From Pedobacter deserti (GTDB lineage Bacteria; Bacteroidota; Bacteroidia; Sphingobacteriales; Sphingobacteriaceae), in assembly GCF_024436415.1 (NCBI RefSeq), contig NZ_JAFMZQ010000001.1:2790001-2854000 (forward strand): a stretch of DNA of 64,000 nt, read 5' to 3'. Below, in pieces: positions 1-9,451 of the stretch. The notes beneath the pieces were generated by a model, which ran no database searches, was not told the origin of the DNA, and was given only the letters and a program-made list of their open reading frames with translations. Both the position numbers and the translations under genes were made by a program. Position 1 is the stretch's first letter. The number at the start of each line of letters is the position of its first letter.

Positions 1-2372
1 CCATCAGTTGCCAGTAAATGTAACACTATTCCTTTCATCCTCCGCGCTTTAATTTCCTTTTCATCTGTGAGATCCTCATCCTTTTTTGGATTACGGAGCG
101 GCACGTCCACCGCGATATTGGTACCCTCATTCATAGAATAAACTCCCGAAACGTCCATATTCAACACACTTGAACTGATCTGCATAGGTTTTATCATAAT
201 CTTCTCTCCACGTATGTCGAACCGCCCCTTCAGGTCACTGAATGTAATATTATCCATATCCCGGAACGGAAAGGCAAATTTGCCCACGTTCTTTACCGGT
301 TCAAAATCTTTCAGTACACCTTTTCTTAAAAGAAACGATACATTACCATTCATCGAGTTTCTGACCAGTTTGCCCTCGTCGTCCACAAGCCCCCCTACTT
401 TAGCCTGCGCGTTCATGAAACCCTGGAGATTTGCTGCAGTTAATGACGTTAGCCCAAAATTATCAAACGCATAGAAAAGTCGCTTCACGTCCACATTATT
501 CAATACTGTGCGGATGCCAAAACGGTTGACTCCCCGTTGCTGTGTCACCGCACCGTTTAAAGTTAAAGACCCGCCGGCATGGCTGAGCCTGACATTCCTG
601 AGTTGAATGCCAGATTCTGAAACTAACAGACTGGCTTTTACATTGCTGGCCAGAAATTTATTATAGTAAAGCTTGTCGACGCTTACATTCATATCTACGT
701 TACTACGTTCAAACGCCTCATTGAGGTTGTCTGAAAAATTTGACTGCGGTGTTCGCCTTTTAGCTTTAGGCTTTCGGGTTCCAAGAAAGCCCGCGAACTC
801 TCCCAGATGTATCTCCGGACTTTTTACCTGCCAGTTAAGGACAATTTTTTCAGGAGCGTTGTAGTAAAGGTTCAAAAAGTTTTTGATAGAACCTTCCATA
901 AACACCTTGCTTTTCCCGCTTTGCAGTTTTATGTTTCTGATGAATAGATCGTTATCCGTGAAATCAAGCGAGATTGCCGTGTTCTTAAAGCGCACTTTCC
1001 TCGGAACGTACGTTACATCGCCGTTTCTTATGAAAACTTTCCCTTTCAAAAAGGGCTTGTTAAGCTGAAAATCAACAATACCCGCTTTATACGCGAGTGT
1101 CACATCCGCCGTGCCTTCACCAAACTTAAGCATATTATCGCCTATCACATTGTTGAGCTTAACTATTGCGAAGCGTGACTTAAACACACCGGTAGCCACC
1201 GGATCGTCAAGGTTCACGATCGACGCGGTATCGATTGAAAAAGGAATCTCCTCATAAGTGCCCCTGAACTTATAGAGTTTGATAGCCGAGTTTTCGTCCC
1301 CCTGCGGCTGAGAGGCGAGGTTTTTATTCGTAAAAGTTCCGGTGAAATCACATCCCTTTACCACGCCACCCGGACTGCTTAAAATGTTATCTTTTACGAT
1401 CGCCTTTACGTTAATAGTGGGATCACCGCCCGGGCCCATATCCCCTGCTATATTGCAATATACATCTATAGGCTTATCCAAGTTAAACATATTTAATTTA
1501 GCAGATATATTGGAGGCCAGTAAAGCCGAGGCTTCGCGCCAGCGTATATCGTCGACTTCAATATTAATTCCAAACCGCGTATCGGGCACTGATGTATCAA
1601 AACGGCCACTTATGAGAAAAGGGCGATTTCCGATCTTGAGTTCATTAGGCCAAACTTCCAGCATGCCTGTCTTAGCGGTATAACTGATTTTGAACGGCCC
1701 TTCCAGTATCTTGTCTTTAATAAAGCTTCCTTTTCTTGTGTTGAAAGCCAAGCTCCTGGCCATCGTCTTCAAACGAATATCTGCTGTCCAGTCCGACCAG
1801 TTGTAGTCGACCGCCGCATTTAGCCTGTCTACGTTAAAGTGAAACTTTTTATAACCTTTCTGATTATCAAGCACAAAGTCGACGTTACTTAGATTTAACC
1901 TGCCGATCTCAAGATCTCCCGCCCCACGATCAGACTTGTCTGTACCGCTGCCACCCCGTCTGAATATTGAACTGTTGCTGTAACCCGTACTATCCGTATA
2001 CAGATAGATGGCCGCCTTATGAATACTGATCTTATTAATGTCAATGGTGCCCGTTACGAGTGCTAAAGCGTTTACCGCGATTTCGAAATCTTCCGCTTTT
2101 AGCAGAGTATGTTGATGCTTTTCCCAATACCGATCCTTAAGGAGCACATTTTTTAGTTTGATGGAAACAGAGGGAAATCCCGACAGGAAGGTTGGATCCA
2201 TGCTTTCCACGGTCATCTTGCCGTTCAGATTTTCATTTAATTTCTTTGTTATGCTTACGAGAAGTTGTTCCCTATTAAAGTAAACATAGGCCGCAATGGC
2301 CATATACATAACAAGCACAACCAAGACAAGCACACCGAATATTCTGATGGCAATTTTAGACCACTTTGGCAT
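1..2372 (-). CDS. AsmA-like outer-membrane biogenesis protein, 3' end outside window
   Basis: The first 790 codons are read on the minus strand from ATG at 2372; the C-terminus lies beyond the left edge. A single N-terminal membrane helix (about residues 5-30, ending near YVYFNREQL) is followed by long beta-rich repeats with the alternating pattern typical of AsmA/TamB-type proteins, including an AsmA_2-like C-terminal stretch around 'LTAANLQGFMNAQAKVGG'. Family members are inner-membrane-anchored periplasmic proteins thought to affect lipid transport and outer-membrane assembly. It lies 42 bp downstream of mqo on the same strand, so co-transcription is possible. Substrate cannot be read from sequence. 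Confidence 0.82.
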   Translation of the reverse strand, partial: MPKWSKIAIRIFGVLVLVVLVMYMAIAAYVYFNREQLLVSITKKLNENLNGKMTVESMDPTFLSGFPSVSIKLKNVLLKDRYWEKHQHTLLKAEDFEIAVNALALVTGTIDINKISIHKAAIYLYTDSTGYSNSSIFRRGGSGTDKSDRGAGDLEIGRLNLSNVDFVLDNQKGYKKFHFNVDRLNAAVDYNWSDWTADIRLKTMARSLAFNTRKGSFIKDKILEGPFKISYTAKTGMLEVWPNELKIGNRPFLISGRFDTSVPDTRFGINIEVDDIRWREASALLASNISAKLNMFNLDKPIDVYCNIAGDMGPGGDPTINVKAIVKDNILSSPGGVVKGCDFTGTFTNKNLASQPQGDENSAIKLYKFRGTYEEIPFSIDTASIVNLDDPVATGVFKSRFAIVKLNNVIGDNMLKFGEGTADVTLAYKAGIVDFQLNKPFLKGKVFIRNGDVTYVPRKVRFKNTAISLDFTDNDLFIRNIKLQSGKSKVFMEGSIKNFLNLYYNAPEKIVLNWQVKSPEIHLGEFAGFLGTRKPKAKRRTPQSNFSDNLNEAFERSNVDMNVSVDKLYYNKFLASNVKASLLVSESGIQLRNVRLSHAGGSLTLNGAVTQQRGVNRFGIRTVLNNVDVKRLFYAFDNFGLTSLTAANLQGFMNAQAKVGGLVDDEGKLVRNSMNGNVSFLLRKGVLKDFEPVKNVGKFAFPFRDMDNITFSDLKGRFDIRGEKIMIKPMQISSSVLNMDVSGVYSMNEGTNIAVDVPLRNPKKDEDLTDEKEIKARRMKGIVLHLLATD

Positions 2373-2414
2373 ATAGCGTTTATCATCAAACGCTTAACAC
2401 CTGAATTTGTTTGG

Positions 2415-3929
2415 CTATCCTGCCACCGGCTTTGGCTGTAGTCCTAAAGCAGCGGATGTTTCATTACGGACTGAGTCCAGAAGTTCAGGATTGTCGCTCA
2501 GTTTTTGTCCGTACGACGGAATCATATCCTGCAGTTTACGTTGCCATTCTGGCGAGTTGACGCGTTCAGGGAAGCAACGCTCCATTAAGGTTAGCATGAT
2601 AGATACCGCTGTTGACGCCCCCGGGGAAGCACCAAGCAATGCCGCGATCGATCCGTCGGCAGCTGTCACCACTTCCGTACCGAACTCCAGTATACCCCCA
2701 TGTTTCTCATCTTTCTTGATCACCTGCACACGTTGCCCGGCAGTCTCAAGCTGCCAATCTTCCATCCTTGCCGTTGGTAAGTATTCCTTTAAGGCCTCTA
2801 GCCTGTCCTCTGGCGATTGCCTCACCTGGTCAATCAGGTATTTGGTCAGCTGCAGGTTATCTAAGCCAGCAGAGATCATCGGACGTATATTGTTTATCTT
2901 AATCGACAAAGGCAGATCCAATAAAGAGCCGTGCTTCAAGAAACGCGTAGAGAACCCGGCATATGGGCCAAACAGAAGCGCTTTTTTCCCGTCGATCATC
3001 CTGGTATCGAGGTGCGGTACCGACATAGGCGGCGCGCCTACAGAAGCTTTGCCGTACACCTTGGCATTGTGCTGCTCAATCACCTCCGGATTGGTGCACT
3101 TCAACCACTGCCCGCTCACCGGGAAACCGCCAAAACCATTACCCTCAGGAATCCCTGATTTCTCAAGCAATGGCAAAGATCCGCCTCCGGCGCCTATGAA
3201 CACAAATTTAGCTTTTAATGTACGTTTATTGCCGCTCGTCTCATCCTTAACTTTAACGTGCCACAGTCCATCCTTTTGTTTCAACTTGCGAACCTCATGA
3301 GCGAAATACATGTTTACATTCTCCTGCTTTTGCAGGTGTCCAAACATCATTCTTGTTAGAGATCCAAAATTGACGTCAGTCCCAAGATCCATACAAGTTG
3401 CCGCAACTTTCTGGCTACTGTCCCTTTCTTCCATTACAATAGGCATCCATTCAGCCAATTGTTTCGGATCTTCAGAATAAACCATTCCCTCAAAAAGCCT
3501 GCATTCCTGAAGCTTATTATAACGTTCACGCAAAAATTCAACATTCCTCTCCCCCCACACAAAGCTGATATGCGGAATGGGTTTTATAAAATCTGCCGGC
3601 GATCCCACAAATCCGCGCTTCACCAGGAAGGTCCAGAATTGCTTTGATACCTCGTAAGACTCGGCAATAGAAACAGCCTTCTTTGTTTCAACGGTACCAT
3701 CCGCACGTTGCGGTGTATAATTCAATTCGCAAAACGCAGAGTGCCCTGTACCGGCGTTGTTCCAGGCATCTGAACTCTCTGCAGCTGCTACATCTAACCT
3801 TTCAAAAATCTCAATAGTCAGATCAGGCTGCAATTCTTTCAACAATACACCCAAAGTAGCGCTCATGATCCCAGCGCCAATCAATATCACATCAACCGTT
3901 TGCTCCTGATTACTAGTCTTACCTGTCAT
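2415..3929 (-). CDS. mqo: malate:quinone oxidoreductase
   Basis: FAD-dependent, membrane-associated enzyme that oxidises malate to oxaloacetate and passes electrons to quinone in the TCA cycle. The N-terminus has the dinucleotide-binding motif GAGIMSATLG, followed by the family signature SDAWNNAGTGHSAFCELNYTP; the C-terminal half carries 'LLGASPGASTAV', typical of Mqo. About 504 residues, normal for the family. I prefer ATG at 3929 over an in-frame TTG at 3947. A -7-like element (TACTTTTG, minus strand, 3952-3945) lies just upstream, without a good -33 partner. No sign of damage. Confidence 0.96.
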   Translation of the reverse strand: MTGKTSNQEQTVDVILIGAGIMSATLGVLLKELQPDLTIEIFERLDVAAAESSDAWNNAGTGHSAFCELNYTPQRADGTVETKKAVSIAESYEVSKQFWTFLVKRGFVGSPADFIKPIPHISFVWGERNVEFLRERYNKLQECRLFEGMVYSEDPKQLAEWMPIVMEERDSSQKVAATCMDLGTDVNFGSLTRMMFGHLQKQENVNMYFAHEVRKLKQKDGLWHVKVKDETSGNKRTLKAKFVFIGAGGGSLPLLEKSGIPEGNGFGGFPVSGQWLKCTNPEVIEQHNAKVYGKASVGAPPMSVPHLDTRMIDGKKALLFGPYAGFSTRFLKHGSLLDLPLSIKINNIRPMISAGLDNLQLTKYLIDQVRQSPEDRLEALKEYLPTARMEDWQLETAGQRVQVIKKDEKHGGILEFGTEVVTAADGSIAALLGASPGASTAVSIMLTLMERCFPERVNSPEWQRKLQDMIPSYGQKLSDNPELLDSVRNETSAALGLQPKPVAG

Positions 3930-4027
3930 TTCCGAAATTTTGTGCAAAAGTACGATTCTTCAGCAAATTAAACGCACTTCAAAGCCTTTTGATTTAGATT
4001 ATATGGCGTTAAAACAACAATATGATA

Positions 4028-5608
4028 CTACTTGAACGCCCCCTCTTTATGAAGCAGGTTAAAATAGTTGTCGAGTGGTATCCCCAAACTCGTTTCCAGA
4101 GCTTGCTGCAAGTCCTTAGGTTGGGGATGTTTATGTTTCCATTTGCTGAAATAGCTCTTAAATGCAGCGTCCATTTTCTCTCTACCCACCTGACTTTCCA
4201 GGATGAATAGCCACAACGCTGTCTTCACATAAGAGATAAGCCCATACTCTTCAGACGATTTAAATTGGTCGGCCGGTATATCAATTGGGGAATCCATCGG
4301 AACGCTGCTCAGCGCACCGTAGAGACTTTGCAGAAACTCCCTTTCAGGAAGGGCTCGGATCTCCGCCGGTATTGCATCCCCGAATAGTGAATTCAATCTA
4401 TATTTTTCAGCCTCATATCTAAACTGGAAGTAGGTATTAAGACCTTCGTCCAGCCAGGTATGCTTGCGCTCATTCGATCCCAGCATACTCATAAACCAGT
4501 TGTGCCCAACCTCGTGTGCAATCACCGCATCGAGCGACTCCTTTTTGGCGTCCGGACTGGTAATCAATGTGATCATTGGATACTCCATACCCCCGCTTGA
4601 ATTGTTTGCCGGCCCCTCAACAACCTGTACTACCGGATACTCATACTCTCCAATCCAACCGCTGTATTTCTTAACAGCATCTTTTGTATAATCAATGCTA
4701 TTATTCCAGATCGTTGGGGTTTTATCGTGATAGTAATTAAAAACATCAATGATCTTTCCTGAACCAAGCTTTGCCGTATCGTACTGTATCACAAACTTTT
4801 TGTCGGCAAACCAGGCAAAGTCGGGGACGTTTTCTGCTACGTAAGTCAACGTTTTTGTGACAGCCTTGCCCGATGGAACATATAACTGCGGACGCTTGGT
4901 TCTGTTCGAAGCATTGCTTGCGCCGATTTTCTTATACTGGGCAAGTTCTGCTGCCGACTTCAGTTCACCCGTTGCACCAACCACATAAGCGGAGGGAACC
5001 GTAATATTTACCCTGAAGTTGCCATAATCAGCATAAAACTCCCCCATGTCAAGATAAGGAAACTCATGCCAGCCTTCCTTATCATAAACTGCAGGTTTAG
5101 GATACCACTGGCAAGCCATAAACTGACCATCAGCAAAGCCCGACCTAGAAAAATACGATGGCAGCTTTACCCGGAAGTCGGTTGTAATAACCACCGAATC
5201 TCCAGGTTTAAGCGGATTGTTGAGTTTAACCTTCAACACATCAATATATTGCGGATTCGGATGGGGCTCCGTGCCGGCAACCTTACCATCCGCCTTAAAG
5301 GATAACTGATCAATATAACCATACGTAACATCTTCGGCCTTTTTTACGCGAGCGGTATCATTCTTAATCTGCCTAAACAGCGCCGTTGAATCGTGCTTGT
5401 AAGCATTTGGCCATATATGAAACCAGATAAAATCAAGCGTCTGCGGCGAATTGTTTTTGTAAACGATCTTTTCGAAACCTTTAAGCGACTTGTCCGAATC
5501 ATTCAGCGTTACATCGATGTTGTAGTTAACCTGCTGCTGCCAGTAATTTTCCTGTCCGAACGCAACAGCGCTTATCGAAAAGATAAGCATAAATAAGAAT
5601 TTTCTCAT
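4028..5608 (-). CDS. M1 family zinc metallopeptidase, secreted
   Basis: Aminopeptidase-type enzyme with an N-terminal signal peptide (residues 1-18, cleavage after VAFGQ-like site). The zinc site is complete: HEVGH at about 365-369 and the third ligand E388 in WLDEG; the substrate-binding GxMEN equivalent is GGMEYP near 339-344. At 526 residues it has the N-terminal beta domain and catalytic domain but lacks the long C-terminal helical domain of ERAP-type members, as in many Bacteroidota paralogues. Predicted to trim peptides in the periplasm or outside the cell. It is divergent from sodC across a 102-bp gap. Confidence 0.93.
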   Translation of the reverse strand: MRKFLFMLIFSISAVAFGQENYWQQQVNYNIDVTLNDSDKSLKGFEKIVYKNNSPQTLDFIWFHIWPNAYKHDSTALFRQIKNDTARVKKAEDVTYGYIDQLSFKADGKVAGTEPHPNPQYIDVLKVKLNNPLKPGDSVVITTDFRVKLPSYFSRSGFADGQFMACQWYPKPAVYDKEGWHEFPYLDMGEFYADYGNFRVNITVPSAYVVGATGELKSAAELAQYKKIGASNASNRTKRPQLYVPSGKAVTKTLTYVAENVPDFAWFADKKFVIQYDTAKLGSGKIIDVFNYYHDKTPTIWNNSIDYTKDAVKKYSGWIGEYEYPVVQVVEGPANNSSGGMEYPMITLITSPDAKKESLDAVIAHEVGHNWFMSMLGSNERKHTWLDEGLNTYFQFRYEAEKYRLNSLFGDAIPAEIRALPEREFLQSLYGALSSVPMDSPIDIPADQFKSSEEYGLISYVKTALWLFILESQVGREKMDAAFKSYFSKWKHKHPQPKDLQQALETSLGIPLDNYFNLLHKEGAFK

Positions 5609-5710
5609 GCGGTTTTAAACGAATCCCCCGGGTTTTTAGTACCCAAATATATAACAACTGAAACTATTATATGTTCTCCATGTTTCTATATAAATCAAAA
5701 TATATTCACT

Positions 5711-6235
5711 ATGAAAAATCTTTCAAGCCTTATCGTATTGGGCGCCACACTGCTTCTTTCTTCCTGCGCTGGCGGCAACCACGAAATTGCCTCAGCGAAA
5801 TTGTCTGCTACGGCCGATAACAAAGAAATGGGGATGGCCACCTTCTATGCCGAAGATGACAACAAAATCAGGATGGAACTTGAAATTAACTATCCGGCGC
5901 GGGCCGACAGTATTGTGGCCGTACACTTCCATGAACACGGCGATTGTGGCAATATGGGCGAAAATGCCCACGGCCACTGGAACCCCACAAAGGAACCCCA
6001 TGGCAGATGGGATTCTGGAGCCCACCACTCAGGGGACATTGGGAACATACAGCTGGACAGCAAAGGAAAAGGTCACATCAGTGTGGTAACCGACCGGTGG
6101 ACGGTCACAGAAAATGATGTAAACAGCATCATTGGCAGAGGAATTATCGTGCATGGCGGAACCGACGACTACACCACTCAGCCAACCGGCAACTCTGGTC
6201 CAAGAGTAGGCTGTGGCGTCATCGAGAAAAAATAA
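5711..6235 (+). CDS. sodC: Cu/Zn superoxide dismutase lipoprotein
   Basis: Converts superoxide to oxygen and hydrogen peroxide in the envelope. Lipobox LLLSSC gives lipidated Cys19. All family hallmarks are visible: HFHEHGDC (copper ligands H72 and H74), GHWNP, HHSGDIGN (zinc site), IIVHGG (copper ligand H148) and GNSGPRVGCGV, with C79 and C168 placed to form the structural disulfide. 174 residues, normal length. A four-helix protein gene follows on the same strand, so the two may form a small oxidative/envelope stress unit. Confidence 0.97.
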   Translation: MKNLSSLIVLGATLLLSSCAGGNHEIASAKLSATADNKEMGMATFYAEDDNKIRMELEINYPARADSIVAVHFHEHGDCGNMGENAHGHWNPTKEPHGRWDSGAHHSGDIGNIQLDSKGKGHISVVTDRWTVTENDVNSIIGRGIIVHGGTDDYTTQPTGNSGPRVGCGVIEKK

Positions 6236-6293
6236 TTTTACAAACCATTGCGAAGTCGAGATGTTAGACAAATACATCAAAACCTTTAATGAC

Positions 6294-6752
6294 ATGGAAA
6301 ACAATAAAGTAAATGCAGAAATTCTAAATGATCTGATCCAGATCAACAACGACAGAGTTGCCGGATATCAGAAAGCAATTGAAGAGCTCCGCGACGAAGA
6401 CAGCGATCTTAAGACACTGTTCACCGAAATGATCGTTCAAAGTCAGCGCCTCAAAGCAGAACTTGCACAGGAAGTACAGGTACTTGGATCTGATGTTGAA
6501 ACCGGTACAACCAATTCCGGAAAAATATACCGTGCCTGGATGGATGTGAAAGCGATGTTTACAGGTCACGATCGCGAGACCGTACTTAACAACTGCGAAT
6601 TTGGCGAAGACGCCGCTCAAAAAGCGTATCAGATGGCTCTGGAAGACGAAAGTCTGTCAGCACACCTTAGAACAATTGTATCAGAGCAAAAATTTGATCT
6701 TCGCGGATCGCATGATGAGATCAAAGCACTGCGCGATCACGTAAGTCACTAA
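6294..6752 (+). CDS. PA2169-type four-helix-bundle protein (DUF2383)
   Basis: Predicted ferritin-like helical bundle of 152 residues. The opening MENNKVNAEILNDLIQINND, followed by 'DRVAGYQKA', is the characteristic start of this family; later the YRAWMDVKAMFTGHD and LNNCEFGED segments also fit. I choose ATG at 6294 because family members begin at this point; an in-frame ATG at 6261 would add 11 residues. Function is unknown; such genes often sit near general-stress genes. It lies 58 bp after sodC and is followed by a hairpin terminator. Confidence 0.85.
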   Translation: MENNKVNAEILNDLIQINNDRVAGYQKAIEELRDEDSDLKTLFTEMIVQSQRLKAELAQEVQVLGSDVETGTTNSGKIYRAWMDVKAMFTGHDRETVLNNCEFGEDAAQKAYQMALEDESLSAHLRTIVSEQKFDLRGSHDEIKALRDHVSH

Positions 6753-6772
6753 GACATTTAGTTAGTTCTTGT

Positions 6773-6807
6773 AAAGCTCAGGTTTGGTTAGTCCAGATCT
6801 GAGCTTT
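6773..6807. terminator. bidirectional hairpin between convergent genes
   Basis: Perfect 9-bp stem: aaagctcag at 6773-6781 pairs with ctgagcttt at 6799-6807, loop 17 nt. It lies between the DUF2383 gene (plus) and the KTSC gene (minus, stop at 6788-6790 inside the loop). There is no long U tract, so termination efficiency is uncertain. Confidence 0.55.
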
Positions 6808-6991
6808 CGTATTCATAGACGCCCTTTATGCACTTGTTGAGGTAGGCGCCTTTCGATCTTGCAGTTTTGAGCGACAAATATGCACCCTGCGGTACATTTT
6901 TGTAATAATATACCTTTCCAGACTGAAACACCACCGTAAGTATTTTCAAACCGGCATCATAATCTATATGTTTAACAACGCTTGAAGGCAT
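6788..6991 (-). CDS. KTSC domain protein
   Basis: A 67-residue single-domain protein starting MPSSVVKHIDYD at ATG 6991; an in-frame TTG at 7009 would add six residues but is less likely. The pattern 'L.V.FQSGKVYYYKNVP...Y..L..A.SKGAYLNKCIKG.Y' matches the KTSC domain, named for a similar conserved motif (the residue set here is ARSKGAYLNKCIKG). The domain occurs alone or fused to lysyl-tRNA synthetase-related proteins; its activity is unknown. The stop codon overlaps the loop of a shared terminator hairpin. Confidence 0.87.
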   Translation of the reverse strand: MPSSVVKHIDYDAGLKILTVVFQSGKVYYYKNVPQGAYLSLKTARSKGAYLNKCIKGVYEYESSDLD

Positions 6992-7089
6992 GCCTTTTGT
7001 AATAAACAAACCATTTTACATTGGGTTTAGTAAATAATGCAATCAAATCCTCTACTGGATTGTTATTCCTATAAGCAAATATTCATATT

Positions 7090-7728
7090 ATGAAACGGAT
7101 ATATAAATTGGGTTTGATTTTCGGTGCGGTGGTAACATGTATCGTTTCCTCCTGCAGCAGCACCAGACTGGTCTCCTCATGGAACGCCCCTGATGCCTCT
7201 TTGCGAGGCTTCAACAAAGTGCTTGTCATCGGGTTGATGGGCGACAGAGACAGGAATTTAAGAGAAAACACGGAAAATGTAATCGTCAGGCGCCTGCAGT
7301 CTTACGGAATAAACGCCGGTTCCGCCTATGCCGAATACGGACCCAAAGCTTTTGAAAAATTAGAAGAAAAAGCAGCCCTAAGCAAGCTCAAGGAAAAAGG
7401 CTACGATGGTGCATTTACCGTTGCCCTTCTGGATAAGAGCAAAGAAAAGCGATACACTCCGGGAATGATGGGCATATACCCCGGCCCTTACCGGTTTTGG
7501 GGATACTATAACATGATGTATACCCGCATTTACGAACCAGGATATTACACGGTCACAAACAACTTTATGCTGGAGGCAAATTTCTATGACCTGAATGCAG
7601 ACAAGCTCCTTTACTCCGGGCAGGCCAGATCTGTAGATCCTGCAAGTCCACAATCCCTAGCCACCGAATTCAGTGATAAAATATTTAACGACATGACCCA
7701 AAAGGGGATTATAAAACAAGCCGAATAA
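7090..7728 (+). CDS. envelope lipoprotein of unknown function
   Basis: 212 residues with a lipoprotein signal; the lipobox ends at VSSC (about C22), followed by SSTRLVSSWNAPD. The body has a mixed alpha/beta pattern 'KVLVIGLMGDRD..R...E..I..RL...G' that recalls DUF4136-like lipoproteins, which bind nothing known. The middle is rich in Tyr, Gly and Pro (YPGPYRFWGYYNMMYTRIYE). Widespread in Bacteroidota by appearance, but I cannot assign a function. Two bases separate its stop from the next start, so they are almost certainly one operon. Confidence 0.75.
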   Translation: MKRIYKLGLIFGAVVTCIVSSCSSTRLVSSWNAPDASLRGFNKVLVIGLMGDRDRNLRENTENVIVRRLQSYGINAGSAYAEYGPKAFEKLEEKAALSKLKEKGYDGAFTVALLDKSKEKRYTPGMMGIYPGPYRFWGYYNMMYTRIYEPGYYTVTNNFMLEANFYDLNADKLLYSGQARSVDPASPQSLATEFSDKIFNDMTQKGIIKQAE

Positions 7729-7730
7729 AT

Positions 7731-7976
7731 ATGAAGATATTCCCGATCACGTTTACCGTAGGCTGTCTTGAGCTTGACGCCATTGTTACAGCCTCAGAAA
7801 ACAACGACCGTTTTAAAGTTGAGATGGTAACGGGCGAGCCGCATCCCATTATCCTCAACCGTTGCCCCGAAGGCAACTGGAGTATTGAAAACTTCGGCAC
7901 ACGCAGCATGTCGGCCCAGGCTTTCCTTGACATCGAACAAGCCATCGAGAAACATCTTAACTTGTCAGCTGATTGA
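7731..7976 (+). CDS. conserved small hypothetical protein
   Basis: 81 residues, no signal peptide or membrane segment. Sequence suggests a small alpha/beta fold with beta strands 'FPITFTVGCLELDAIVTA' and 'RFKVEM' and a C-terminal helix 'SMSAQAFLDIEQAIEKHL'. I do not recognise a family. It starts 2 bp after the lipoprotein gene and overlaps the 3' end of dgt by 12 bp in convergent orientation. Confidence 0.7.
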   Translation: MKIFPITFTVGCLELDAIVTASENNDRFKVEMVTGEPHPIILNRCPEGNWSIENFGTRSMSAQAFLDIEQAIEKHLNLSAD

Positions 7977-9308
7977 AGGGAAGGAAATGCCTTTTATCTT
8001 TCTGAACATCTCAACAGCATAGATATCCGTCATACCCGAAACGAAATCCAGTACACTCTGGATTTTGGAGTAAGGATCGGTGCTATCGGTTAGAAACTGC
8101 CTTGGAATAAGTTCTATGAGTTTTTTATGGTACTTCGACTTGTTCTCAAGATACGCGGGAATAAATTCCTCCAACAAACCCTCCATGACCTTGTAGCCCG
8201 CCACTTCAATCTGGACTACTGATGAATCGTTGTAAATGCGCTTCACAGATATGCGCTCAATATCTTTCATCACCGTATGGAAAGTAGCCGGAATAGCATC
8301 CATCAAACTTTTATTGAATTCGCCTGAAAGGATAGCCGTTTGCTCGTTGAAAAAAACCTCAGAACATAAGCCGATCAGCGTACTGATAGACTTGGCACGC
8401 ATGAGCGTTATCCTCGCGTCATGATCGTCTATCTCAGCCAATCGCGTCTCTATATTGGCATCATTGCACAACGGCAGCAGCAACTGTTTAATCTCCTCGT
8501 AGCTAAGTATACCAAGGCGATGCGCATCTTCCAGATCAATAATATTGTAGCAAATATCGTCTGCAGCCTCGACAAGGTACACCAGCGGATGCCGCATATA
8601 TACCGATGGATCCTGCTGCACATGAATAAGCCCCATTTCTATGGCCAGCTTCTCAAAAGTACTCTCCTCAGAAACAAAATATCCATACTTCTTCGTGTAG
8701 ACCTTTGTCTTATCGTGACCGGCCGAAGATGCGCATGGATACTTCGCGATAGCGGCTAGTGTGGCGTACGTTAGCGCAAATCCACCCGACCCCTTACCCT
8801 TAAACTGATGCGTAAGTATCCTCAGGGCATTGGCGTTACCCTCAAAATGTACAAGGTCGTTCCACTGCTGCGCGTTCACCTGATCCTTATAGATACGCCC
8901 GCCGCCATTAATGAAGTAGGAAGATATGGCCGATTCCCCCGAATGGCCGAATGCAGGATTCCCAAGGTCATGCGCCAGACAGGCCGATGCCACGATATTT
9001 CCAATTTCAGCAAGTAAAGGGCAAGCGTTGTCTATGTCAGGATCGCTTTCGCGCATCCGATTATAAAATATCGTGGCGAGCGAACGGCCCACACTTGCCA
9101 CTTCAAGACTATGGGTAAGCCGATTATGCACAAAAACGCTCCCGGGCAAAGGAAAGACCTGAGTCTTATTTTGCAGTCTCCGAAAAGGAGATGAAAAAAT
9201 AATCCGATCATAGTCGCGCTGAAATTCCGACCTCGCCTCTTTTTGATTGCCTTTGAAACGATCTTCGCTGCCCCATCGCTTTGCCGACAGCAGCTTCTCC
9301 CAGTTCAT
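7965..9308 (-). CDS. dgt: dGTP triphosphohydrolase
   Basis: HD-superfamily enzyme that hydrolyses dGTP to deoxyguanosine and triphosphate. The metal-binding motifs are present: HNRLTHSLEVA and CLAHDLGNPAFGHSGE, with a further conserved 'EAADDICYNIIDLEDA' (third HD-site Asp). About 447 residues, typical. I take ATG at 9308 (MNWEKLLSAKRWGSEDR) over an in-frame GTG at 9323, because members start here. dGTPases can contribute to dNTP balance and phage resistance, but the context here is housekeeping-like. Confidence 0.95.
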   Translation of the reverse strand: MNWEKLLSAKRWGSEDRFKGNQKEARSEFQRDYDRIIFSSPFRRLQNKTQVFPLPGSVFVHNRLTHSLEVASVGRSLATIFYNRMRESDPDIDNACPLLAEIGNIVASACLAHDLGNPAFGHSGESAISSYFINGGGRIYKDQVNAQQWNDLVHFEGNANALRILTHQFKGKGSGGFALTYATLAAIAKYPCASSAGHDKTKVYTKKYGYFVSEESTFEKLAIEMGLIHVQQDPSVYMRHPLVYLVEAADDICYNIIDLEDAHRLGILSYEEIKQLLLPLCNDANIETRLAEIDDHDARITLMRAKSISTLIGLCSEVFFNEQTAILSGEFNKSLMDAIPATFHTVMKDIERISVKRIYNDSSVVQIEVAGYKVMEGLLEEFIPAYLENKSKYHKKLIELIPRQFLTDSTDPYSKIQSVLDFVSGMTDIYAVEMFRKIKGISFPSIS

Positions 9309-9415
9309 TGTTTGCGTATTCACGCCGCCAAAATAGAATTAATTTGTGGTGCTGACAAAATCAAAGCTATCCGGCACGAGAATTGTTAGTTTAAAGTCAT
9401 ATAACTTAGTGTATA

Positions 9416-9446
9416 TTGTACACTATTGTTGCATTACTTATATTTG
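9416..9446 (+). promoter_or_regulatory. Bacteroidota-type promoter upstream of ncRNA candidate
   Basis: TTG at 9416-9418, 20-nt spacer, then TATATTTG at 9439-9446, a full match to TAnnTTTG. Start of transcription is expected near 9452. There is no coding region on this strand until 10861, so the promoter is not explained by a known gene. Confidence 0.6.
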
Positions 9447-9451
9447 TCCTA

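Noticed and set aside
2407..3300. 297-codon open frame on the plus strand opposite mqo
   Set aside because: Lies fully within mqo on the other strand, with no domain or signal; mqo is certain.
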